Part shown: piece after piece, positions 1 to 8,879 of the stretch
Position numbering within the stretch: the stretch's first letter is position 1
How the letters are laid out: the number at the start of each line of letters is the position of its first letter
Source: Ciborinia camelliae
Taxonomy: Eukaryota; Ascomycota; Leotiomycetes; Helotiales; Sclerotiniaceae
Assembly (NCBI GenBank): GCA_025890175.1
Contig: JANPYM010000008.1
Span: 983,337-1,047,336, forward strand
Direction: 5' to 3'
Length of the DNA: 64,000 nt
Notes under the pieces: model-generated
Told to the model about the DNA's origin: nothing
The model's database searches: none
Seen by the model: only the letters and a program-made list of their open reading frames with translations
Translations under genes and position numbers: made by a program

Positions 1-242
1 CATCTTTACAATCAACTGACAAAGACACATCCCTATTTACTGAAACTCAACAAGGCCAAAATAGAACAGAGTGAAGAAAGCTCACATACAACGAGATATC
101 ATATTTGAAGAAGCAAAACATTTTATTCCATAACTGCAGCAGTGAAAATTGGGAGTACAAGAGATTCTTTCCCTAATCCAAGGCTAACCTACTGAGTTGC
201 CTACCCCTTATTTTCGGTATACAAGCTATCTTTTGGGTCTCC

Positions 243-963
243 TCAAAAGAGATTCAAAACTAGGATGGCTACAATGGCTCCTCCGGCCTGAAGCTTAGAC
301 TGAGAAGCCCGTTTATTCTCTGCACCAGCAGACTTTGGAGCGGTGGTAGAATTTGAATAGGCGACTGATGAAGTTGTGGCTGATCGACGTAAGTTAATAA
401 ACCGCATAATTGTTAGATAGCTATGTAGAGAGTATCTCACATGGACTTGCGCTTGGTATTTTAGTACCTGTAGTGATCGTTCCGGTCGAAGTAGACAGGG
501 TCTCAGTAGTGGTCGAGGGGCAAGGAGGAAGTGTGCTGGCAATGAATATTCCAGCTCTGGAGATATCTATAAGTAAGAAGGTTTTGCTACGTAGAATCAC
601 AATTACTTACCCTGAGCACAGGTTCATAGCAAATGAGACAACCGCTGTATACACCGTATGAGAAACTATGATGCTATGATCAATGATAGGAGTTGGCATG
701 CGTACAATTGATATCGGCCGTGTCGCATTTGGTCAACGAACAGCAACCAATGTTTTGGGAGAACGAAGTATCGGCACAGATGCAACTGATGTCAGTCTGG
801 TCGCACTGTGAAGGCAAGCTAGACAGGCAGCTTTGCTGTGAATAAATGTTAGAGATGAAAGGAATTTGACCAAAGACGGAATGCCTTACAGCACAAGGGG
901 CAACTGAGCGGATACCAAAGAGATAGAACTCAGTAAAGTGAAGAGTCGGCCTGTAACTTTCAT
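243..963 (-). CDS. CFEM-domain GPI-anchored cell-surface protein
   Basis: Not visible as one ORF; rebuilt from five exons (890-963, 706-830, 611-665, 468-556, 243-379), which sum to 480 nt and encode 159 aa in frame. The start at 963 gives a signal peptide with a hydrophobic stretch ending in SAQ. Eight cysteines follow in CFEM order, with a C-I-C pair, a CC pair and a final F-A-M-N-L-C. Then comes a Ser/Thr-rich stalk and a hydrophobic C-terminus ending in LNLF, typical of a GPI signal. CFEM proteins in fungi act in the wall, haem or iron uptake, or host interaction; which applies here is unknown. The intron at 666-705 is only 40 bp. The exon 1/2 junction has an alternative acceptor (CACAG) nearby, so the N-terminal join is the least certain part. 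Confidence 0.75.
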
Positions 964-2442
964 GGTGTAAATTTGGTTAGCTACGTTTTCTTTTGTGATA
1001 AGAATGTCAAATATTTGATGAGATATTGAGCAGTACAAATAAACTTGGAGCTTTTTTGATGTCAAAATGATTGCAAGTCTTCCGTCCTCGTCTCCTCGTC
1101 TTTGCCAAGTGATTCTTTCGCTGTATCCATCACCATCCCATCTCTTTGCACCCCATCAAAACCGAACTTTTAATCTTACACACCACCTTTGAAGTGTGGA
1201 AGCGGCGTACTACTGTCTTGACACTTCGAGAAGAGTCGAGTTGGTGCACTATCAGGCTTTTACGCTCGGATATCATTTGTGAGGATATAGTGTGATGTTG
1301 AGATATTCAGGCGAGAAAGTTGGGGCGGTAATCTATACTTGTACCACTAAAATGCTGCAGCAGCGCCCCCGCAATCATTTCGGGATCGGGATTGCGTGCG
1401 GGAACCGAACCTACGAACCTACGAACCTACGAACCTACGAACCTAAAAATCGTACGATTCCTTTCTCCGATCCTACCTCCTCCCTCCGATTCTCCGATTC
1501 TACGAATCTACGAACCTACGAACCTACGAACCTACGAACCTACGAACCTACGAACCTACGAATCTAGGTACGAACCTACCTCCTCCCTCTAAACCTACCT
1601 CCTCCCTCTAAACCTACCTCCTCCCTCCGAACCTACCTCCTCCCTCCGAACCTACCTCCTCCCTACGATCCTACGAACCTACGAACCTACGAACCTTAAT
1701 TATAGGTAGGTTTTTATGGTACTATTAATAGCTTATTTATAACCTTTTTCGACACCCTCTCTTTTGCGGTAGGCTTGTTAATTTACTAGTATAACTTGAA
1801 GTTATTATAATTACAATTTAAAACAAAAAATCAGAAAGTAGCCACAACAGATATCGCGCGCCATATTATAATACCTATTGGACTATAATATTATACTTAT
1901 ATCTATATAATTAATTTTAATGTTTTTCTTCGACTAGACCCTAGTACTTAAATTGAAGGCGATCGCTCCCCTGTTGATTGATTCTAATAGGCGAAACGTT
2001 TAGGCGAAAGGTTCCATTGGGACACGGACCTTGAAGGTGGTTATATTATAACATTTGGATGCTTTGATAAACTTACCCCTCAATTGCCTCTGACGAACAA
2101 ATATTTGGAAAAGCATAATAGGTTTTATTGGATCTTTCAAAGTGCATTTGTTTGTCTATTTGAACTACCTTGTTCAACCTGAATGCTATGCTTTGGAGCA
2201 GTTGGCTTTTGGTAGCTCCTGCTGGTCATTAGTTGTCCAAATGAAATATTTGTTCACAGTGCTTAACCCAAGCCTTCTACGTGCCTATAACTTACAGTGC
2301 TGCGCCTTTTGAAGCTCCCCCAGGGTCAACGACCAGATTCACCATTTACACTTTATCAAATGGTGTCGAGGCGCAGCAGTAAGCCAGAATCTTTTTCCAA
2401 CTTCCCAACTCTTGCGCAATCAATCAATTTATACATTCAACC
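964..2442. other. Intergenic region with minisatellite and AT-rich tract
   Basis: About 1.5 kb between the divergent CFEM and P450 genes. It holds the composite minisatellite listed separately, then an AT-rich tract at about 1700-1930 that may be a RIP-affected remnant. Roughly 1930-2442 looks like ordinary unique promoter sequence for the P450. I see no gene in it. Confidence 0.6.
1402..1695. repeat. Composite minisatellite: 8-bp and 20-bp units
   Basis: Runs of the octamer GAACCTAC occur at 1402-1444, 1505-1565 and 1673-1695. Between the last two, a longer unit of the type ACCTACCTCCTCCCTC plus four bases (about 20 bp) repeats about five times and contains the octamer's ACCTAC core. Short ORFs across it are only repeat read-through. 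Confidence 0.9.
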
Positions 2443-4346
2443 ATGGATGTCATTCAGACCAAGCCAATATTTACTGCCGTCTCGGCCATAGGAATTAGTC
2501 TGTTGGGTTATTTCTTCATGCGACTCTATGCAGCGCGAATGCTCGTGGTAAACCTTCAAAAACAAGGCTGTGTCAGTGCCTTTCCATTTCCTTGCCATTA
2601 ATTCCAACTAACAACAATCACAGCCTGTCGCACCAGGGCATTCCTTCCTCTTCGGCCACCTCTTGTTGCTTGGGAAGATATCTAAACGCCTCCCGAAAGA
2701 CGCTCATTACCAATATATGTTCAGCGAGATCTACCGCGACCACTTTGAGTCGACAGGTGTATATTATTTGGATCTCTGGCCTATGACTGGACTGTTCATG
2801 TGCATCCACTCGCCGACAACCGCCATATCTGTAATGCAGACCAACACTCTAATCTCGATGCGCAAAGTCGATCTGCTCCCACGATTCTTCAACCCGATTG
2901 CCGGTGGACCAAGCCTCTTCGATATGCCTGAAGAAGAGTGGAGATCGTGGCGCGCAGTGTTTAACAAGGGCTTTAATAATGAGCATTTCCTGAAACTAGT
3001 CCCAGGTATGGTGAAGGAGATTGATGTCTATAGGGAGACTCTGAGGTACATGATCGGTTGTTCCATTGCACATTCTTTAATATCCAACTCTGTTTCATGT
3101 CTTATTTCTGTATCCTTTTGAACCCCTAAAACACTTTGGGCCCTTCATTCTACTCTAGAGCCCTTAATTATTAAGCAATTACTAACTTCCCAATCTTGTG
3201 ATAGGGAGCATGCTGAGAAGGGTGATATGTTCTATTTGGATAGCACAACACTGCGCTTCACTATGGATTTGATTGGAAAGACAATTCTGTGCGTCGCTTA
3301 TCCCCTTCCTGTTCTCGAACAAAGCTAAACAGAATAGAAATACTGAGCTCCATGCCCAACGCGGCTATAACGTCTTAGCAGACTGCATGATCAGCCAAAT
3401 CCGCTGGCATGAGCCTGCCGCCGTCGTCGATCCCTTCAGCCCCATTAATGTGGCACGATGGTACATTGAGTGGTCCAACGGGAGGAAGATGGATGCCTAT
3501 ATCGGTGCTGAGTTGGATCGAAGATATGCAGAATACAAAGCCGATTCCAAGAATTTGCGCAGCAAAGCAATTGTCGATCTTATCTTGCAAGCGCAAATTG
3601 CCCCTGACTCCGACACGAAGCCCGAAAAACTAGACCCAGACTTCAAGGCATTTGCAATTAGGCAAATACGCCTGTTTGTATTTGTAGGTCATGATTCAAC
3701 CAGTAGCACAATTTGCTATATCTATCATTTACTTTCCAAGAACGGCGAAGCGATGCGGAAAGTGAGAGAAGAACATGATCTTGTGTTTGGAAAAGAGATC
3801 AATAAAACGAGCGAGATGTTGAAAACCCAGCCGCATCTCGCAAATGACTTACCTTACACCACAGCCGTGATTAAGGAAACGCTTCGACTCTTTCCCCCAG
3901 CTTCAAGTTCCAGACAAGGATATCCAGATGTTATCATCTATGATGACCAAGGCACTGCATGCCCTACCAACCACGCAATTTGCTTTATAGACCATGTAGG
4001 CATGCAACGCGCACCTAAGTATTGGGTTAGGTCCAAGGAATTTCTCCCAGAGCGATGGCTGGTAGACCCAGGTCATAAGCTGTATCCCATGAAAGGCGCG
4101 TGGAGGCCATTTGAAAACGGACCAAGGAATTGTATTGCTCAGGGATTGGTGATGACAGAATTGAGGGTTTTGTTGGCGTGTACTATAAGAGAGTTTGTCG
4201 TTGAAAATGCATATGAAGAATGGGACAGATCTCATAAGAGAGAAGGATTGTTAAACTATAGGGGAGAAAGGGCATATCAAATTGAGGAAGCGGCGGCACA
4301 TCCGAGTGCTCATTATCCTTGTCGAGTGAGAATGGCAAGCGTTTGA
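2443..4346 (+). CDS. Cytochrome P450 monooxygenase (AflN/StcS-like, CYP59-type)
   Basis: Four exons (2443-2571, 2624-3045, 3205-3288, 3338-4346) give 547 aa in frame. The N-terminus has one membrane segment (about residues 8-27), then a P-V-A-P-G-H-S-F-L-F-G-H-L proline hinge. The I-helix motif is VGHDSTS, the ExxR motif is KETLR, and the PERF-like region reads ERW. The haem loop PFENGPRNCIAQ keeps the Cys ligand but has Ala where Gly normally follows at Cys+2. The layout and wording resemble the AflN/StcS group of ER-anchored P450s; this family assignment is from memory. No other secondary-metabolite gene is adjacent, so the substrate is unknown. A read-through ORF from 3273 uses a wrong start; the true exon junction is at 3288/3338. 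Confidence 0.85.
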
Positions 4347-5020
4347 TAACCGCGTTAAGCTTTGATATGGGACAAATTGAATTGGATTGGATTGTCTACC
4401 GATTTGGCAGACGGAAAGGGAAACATCTGGATTGAGTTATTAGCAATAGGTACAGACTGTATAGTCGTTTAGTTCAGTTGACCATAAAAACATAAGATAT
4501 GTTTGGTTCAGTACATCATCATATATATATGGTGGACATATGACAACAATGCTATAACAGTTTTTGTAATCAAGACGTTGAAATATTAATATCTATGAAC
4601 TTTCATAATATAATATGATAATATGATACCTAGGTAGTCATAGGTGGTAGTGGTAGGAAGGTAGGTAGGTACTCAGATACTTGGAGGGAGGTGGAGTGAT
4701 GGACCGCAGCTCACCCCCACACTAACCAAGTTGGGACTAGGGGGATTTATGGACCTAAAATCAAAGTGCTGGTGCTGGTCCTGGTGGTTGACAATGAATG
4801 TTCTCGCGACCCGACGCGTTCTGAAATAAAACCAACGATTTTTCGAAAATACAATACAATACTTCGAAAGTGCGCAATTCCTACAGTTATGATCGCATAG
4901 TTCTGCAGTTTCTTGTGAGAGGCTTTTGGGCGGTTTGCAAAATTCAAATCTTTCTTTCGCACGCCGCAAAGGACGATTGATTAAATTGATACTTCCATTA
5001 CTGAACAATTTGATATCAAA
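4347..5020. other. Intergenic: P450 3' end and sfh1 promoter
   Basis: AT-rich sequence with a TAGGTAGG-type run near 4660-4675. Nothing coding was seen; the minus-strand ORFs here lack any recognisable domain. Confidence 0.5.
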
Positions 5021-6856
5021 ATGACGACTCGCAATCCTCCTCAATCTTTTATATCGAGTTATGCGCCACGATTGCGCACGTATGCCAATTCGCTCCTTAC
5101 ACCAGTCATACAACCGGCAACAGCTGTCGCGGCACCACTCGGTCGAACAACCAAAAGAGGAACGACGGCAATAAATTATGCGGAGGATGGATACGACTAT
5201 GAGGAGGATGAGGATGATGAAAACAAGAGAAGGCCTACGGGTCTAAGGAGTTTACGAAGGGAAGATATCGGACAAGCCAAACAAGACCCCGCAGACAAGG
5301 TTGGCAAAGAAGCTATTGCACCAGTAGAAGTTCAGGGCATTTGGAGAGATTGGATGGGCAAGCAGAGGCCAGCAAAAACGGATATGCAAAATTATGCACA
5401 AATTGCATTACCATTGACGTTGATCCCGATTCGAATCGACCTCGACATTCCTTCATTCATACCCCCTGCGCCTTTACCAGTTCCTGTAAACATTCCAGTA
5501 TACCCTACGATTGATACCTCCCTTCCGGTATATAGACCACAAGAGATGACAGTACCATACCGCTTGAAGGATGTCTTTCTGTGGAATTTACACGAGACAT
5601 TGACAACCACAGACCAATTTGCCCAGACAATGGTACAAGACCTGGATTTACCAAATAGAGGACAAATGGCTGCGGAAATCAGTAAGCAAATCCGTACACA
5701 GCTTGAAGAATATGCAGGTGTGGCTCTTCATCCACTTTTTCATTCGCAACAGACTGCAACAGCAAACGGCACTGTAACTGCAATAAAGCAAGGACCATTA
5801 TCTAGAGATGTTTCAGGCACACCAGCTGCAAGTGGAAATGCCACTCCAATGCGAAATGGCAATAGTCAATTTAATGGGATTTCAACCCCTGCTAAAGCTC
5901 TCACCACCCCATCACAAGATATTACCGCCACTGCTACCTCGATATCACCAGATTCTGATGAACACAATCCCGACGATATGTACCGGTGCATCATTCACTT
6001 GAATATCAATCTTTCAAATCATCTCTATACAGATAGGTTTGAATGGTCATTATTACATCCACCAGGAACGGCTGAAATGTTTTCTAAACAAACCTGTGCA
6101 GATCTTGGCTTACCTGGTGAATGGGTTCCAGCCATGACACATGCTATCTATGAAGCGGTTTTAAGATTGAAAAAAGAGGCTTGTGAAAGTGGTGGGTTGG
6201 TTGGTGGTTATGGAGGAGAAATACCCAACGATGCTGCACATGGTAAGGATGCTGGGTGGAGATATGATAATGAGCACTTGGCAGATGAATGGGAACCAAA
6301 GGTCGAAGTCTTGTCTAAAGAAGAGATTGAAAAAAGAGAGGGTGATAGAGAGAGACAGATTAGGAGAATGCGACGTGAGACTGCCAGATTTTCATCAAAT
6401 TCTGGGATGGCAGGTGGTCTTCCAACACCTGGTGAAAACAGAGGATACTTTGATGAACCACCAGCTGAAGAACGCATGGGACGTGGTGAGAGAAGCAAGA
6501 AGAAGAGACGCTTCAGGAGTCTTAGTCCATTGGGGAGGTCTGGAACACCTGGTGGAAGAGGAACTCCAGATACTGGGGGTGTTACTGGATACGGTGGAGG
6601 AGGCAGTCTTACTGAGTTTGAGAGGAATAGTTGGAGATGCTCCCACTGTAAAGTCCATGGAACATCAGTTTGGTGTGTCAGGGATGGGCCATCTGGACCT
6701 AGAGTAAGTTTCCTTTATTCTATAATTATATATAGTACTAACAGTTTCCAGACTCTCTGCAATAATTGTGGATTCTTATTTGAGCGAGACCGCAAGCTCC
6801 CTAGATGGGCCAAGGATCTTCACCGACAAGACCTACGCTCAAGTGATTACAGATGA
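5021..6856 (+). CDS. sfh1: Sfh1, SNF5/SMARCB1-family subunit of the RSC chromatin remodeller
   Basis: Nuclear core subunit of the RSC-type ATP-dependent remodeller. The two SNF5 repeats are visible at about residues 185-245 (VPYRLKDVFLWNLHE onward) and 318-388 (a second copy with FEWSLLHPPGTAE). An acidic DYEEDEDDE stretch lies near residue 50, and there is a basic Arg/Lys/Ser-rich linker. The C-terminus carries a GATA-like finger with C-S-H-C and C-N-N-C pairs, as in filamentous-fungal Sfh1. The finger is split by a 48-bp intron, 6704-6751 (donor GTAAGT, branch TACTAAC), between the two Cys pairs. The intron is a multiple of three and has no stop, so an unspliced reading adds 16 residues inside the finger. 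The spliced product is 595 aa. The start at 5021 is the first Met of the frame. Confidence 0.93.
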   Translation: MTTRNPPQSFISSYAPRLRTYANSLLTPVIQPATAVAAPLGRTTKRGTTAINYAEDGYDYEEDEDDENKRRPTGLRSLRREDIGQAKQDPADKVGKEAIAPVEVQGIWRDWMGKQRPAKTDMQNYAQIALPLTLIPIRIDLDIPSFIPPAPLPVPVNIPVYPTIDTSLPVYRPQEMTVPYRLKDVFLWNLHETLTTTDQFAQTMVQDLDLPNRGQMAAEISKQIRTQLEEYAGVALHPLFHSQQTATANGTVTAIKQGPLSRDVSGTPAASGNATPMRNGNSQFNGISTPAKALTTPSQDITATATSISPDSDEHNPDDMYRCIIHLNINLSNHLYTDRFEWSLLHPPGTAEMFSKQTCADLGLPGEWVPAMTHAIYEAVLRLKKEACESGGLVGGYGGEIPNDAAHGKDAGWRYDNEHLADEWEPKVEVLSKEEIEKREGDRERQIRRMRRETARFSSNSGMAGGLPTPGENRGYFDEPPAEERMGRGERSKKKRRFRSLSPLGRSGTPGGRGTPDTGGVTGYGGGGSLTEFERNSWRCSHCKVHGTSVWCVRDGPSGPRVSFLYSIIIYSTNSFQTLCNNCGFLFERDRKLPRWAKDLHRQDLRSSDYR

Positions 6857-7601
6857 AGACATTTCCAGGCTGTTCTTGCATAAGCGATTGTGGGAAGTAC
6901 CTGCTTTGAATTTCATGAATTTAGGGAAGTCTTTTTTTGCCAGGAGTCTGAGATGGGAGGGCTTTATATCATGCAGCGATGTGGTTATATGGACCACAAA
7001 TGATTTATTTCAGGCACGCACAGTGGTAACATGTTTGAGTAGGGATTGAAAAGTCATTATTATAGAGTAATGACTTTTCAAACAGAGATTTTTGTACAAT
7101 AGAGAGCCTAGTAGGCCGTTTAATGAAGTCTGTTCAAGAAGATGGGTATGAAATTGCGAATTGAATATATCATCCTGTATCCTTGTTAAACATTCTTCCC
7201 GAGTATCATGCAAAACTAGTAGTGTAGTTATGGACGATCGCCATATACATCCCTTATCTGCTGTTCTATTTACATGATGGCATTTCCTGTTGTTACACTA
7301 GACGATGACCAACACCCCATACCAATGACTGAGCAAGCAGCTTGATCGAAGATAAAAGTCAATCAAAACCCCATCCTGTTGTTATAAGAAAACCAACGTC
7401 CTTGCAATCAAATTAAATCAAAGTAAATAACTGATTAACTTCCGTTCGTACAGTTGATTCTCAAATGAAAGCAAGCAACCCATTAACACCCCTTCCTTCA
7501 TTCCTTCCTTCCATCCGTGCCATTTAAACACCTAGAACCCATCCATCCATTATTATTCCCCAAGCTCAAGAAAGAGACAACATCCAAGTCCTCTGAGATA
7601 T
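6857..7601. other. Convergent intergenic region
   Basis: 3' flanks of sfh1 (+) and the Gln-rich gene (-). An inverted repeat near 7045-7080 (GTCATTA and TAATGAC around TATAGAG) could form a hairpin in the sfh1 3' UTR. No gene is visible. Confidence 0.5.
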
Positions 7602-8879
7602 CTAAAAGTCCGTCTTAGTCTTCTTATTAACTTCTTCGCCGTTCTTCCCTATGCTCGCTTCTCTCGCTCTCTTTCCACCGTCTTTAGGAGCAATATTGAC
7701 CAACTTTGCTTGCTGTTGAATAGGTGTCTGAGATTGTCCTTGTTGACCTTGAGCTTGCACTTGTGCTTGGACCTGTGCCTGAATTTGTGCCTGTGCCTGT
7801 GCTTGATTTTGTGCGGTTACTTGGGCTTGTCTCTGTGCCTGTGCAATGGCCTGGATCGCATGAGCATTGTTTTGCACATTTCCCTGCGTTTGCGCATTCA
7901 CCGGAACCTGAGCCTGAGCATTCATCTGAGCCTGTCCCTGTTGTCCTTGGGCCTGAGCCTGAGCCTTAGCCTGAAGCTGAGCATACTGCATATTATTCCT
8001 AGCTTGTGCATTTGCTTGAGCCTGCGCCTGCGCCTGGATCAACCTTTGAGTTTGGGTTTGTGCCACCAATGCCTCGCTCTTGACTTTCTGACCCCATACT
8101 TTTACAGCTTCTTCTCCAACTACGTTATGTTGGCCATTGATAGCGACTCCAGCAGTAACGTCCATGCGGATTCCGCGAGGATTGCCCTCGGGATCACCCA
8201 TTGGGAGACCACGTTGGCCTTCGGTGGCCGAGTGAAGAGCTCTGAGTACTGCTTCGGCGATCTTTTGTACTTGTGGAGCTGGGTGAAAGGTGACGATGTT
8301 GCTGTCGCCGGTAATGGTGAGCGGGGACTTGATCTGGATATGAAGTGTATTGGTCTCAAAGATTTTCTCATCTTCTTTCTCCTCCTCTTCCGTAGCTTCG
8401 GCGCCGTCTTGTTCTTCAGGAGGAAAGGGATATGGCATTCCCTGTTGGACGCGATATGAGGTAGGGTTGGCGGCTTGGCCGGTGGCGAGCAGCTTTTTCA
8501 ACTCAGCATCCACAGGTAGACCTTGTAGCTCCAACAAATACGGGTTGTGGCCGGAGCTGCTAGCTTGCTGCATTTGTTGTTGCTGCATTTGTTGCTGCAC
8601 TTGTTGTTGCTGTTGTTGCTGTATTTGCTGTTGCAGTTGCTGTTGTTGCAACTGCTGTTGTCGCATTTGCTGCTGCCGCATCTGCTGTTGTTGTATATGC
8701 TGTTGTTGTAGCATGTTGGGATTCACCTGGCCTCTGACTCTAGGGTTGTTAATGCCAGGCCCAGGGTTATTACCGGCGAACAAGTTCCCATCACTGGGTG
8801 TAGCACGGCCACTTGTTGTATTGGAAGAAGTAATTCCCAAGCCTTGAGGATTTGGTGGAGAGCTACCTGGACCAGACAT
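7602..8879 (-). CDS. Gln-rich protein of unknown function
   Basis: Single-exon frame of 425 aa from the Met at 8879. The frame is open further upstream to 9149, but that extension looks like leader, and MSGPGSSPPNPQG is a plausible true start. After a Gly/Asn/Pro-rich head comes a polyglutamine region of mixed CAG and CAA codons (about residues 60-105). A central folded-looking block follows (about 115-275, with NPYLLELQGLP and an acidic EATEEEEKEDEK stretch). A long Gln-Ala repeat covers about 290-400, and the tail is basic (KRARE, KKTKTDF). The composition suggests a nuclear, possibly prion-like or coactivator-type protein, which is inference. I do not recognise the central domain. Confidence 0.7.
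   Translation of the reverse strand: MSGPGSSPPNPQGLGITSSNTTSGRATPSDGNLFAGNNPGPGINNPRVRGQVNPNMLQQQHIQQQQMRQQQMRQQQLQQQQLQQQIQQQQQQQVQQQMQQQQMQQASSSGHNPYLLELQGLPVDAELKKLLATGQAANPTSYRVQQGMPYPFPPEEQDGAEATEEEEKEDEKIFETNTLHIQIKSPLTITGDSNIVTFHPAPQVQKIAEAVLRALHSATEGQRGLPMGDPEGNPRGIRMDVTAGVAINGQHNVVGEEAVKVWGQKVKSEALVAQTQTQRLIQAQAQAQANAQARNNMQYAQLQAKAQAQAQGQQGQAQMNAQAQVPVNAQTQGNVQNNAHAIQAIAQAQRQAQVTAQNQAQAQAQIQAQVQAQVQAQGQQGQSQTPIQQQAKLVNIAPKDGGKRAREASIGKNGEEVNKKTKTDF

Noticed and set aside
1292..1592. Frames rich in EPTNLRTY repeats
   Set aside because: Pure read-through of the 8-bp minisatellite in two frames; not a protein gene.
2443..4346. Secondary-metabolite cluster around the P450
   Set aside because: Neighbours are a CFEM protein and the RSC subunit Sfh1; no synthase, transferase or regulator adjoins it.
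7710..8847. Long plus-strand frames (249 and 165 codons), one Leu/Cys repetitive
   Set aside because: They are antisense readings of the Gln-rich gene's CAG/CAA and GCN repeats, giving poly-Leu and poly-Cys.
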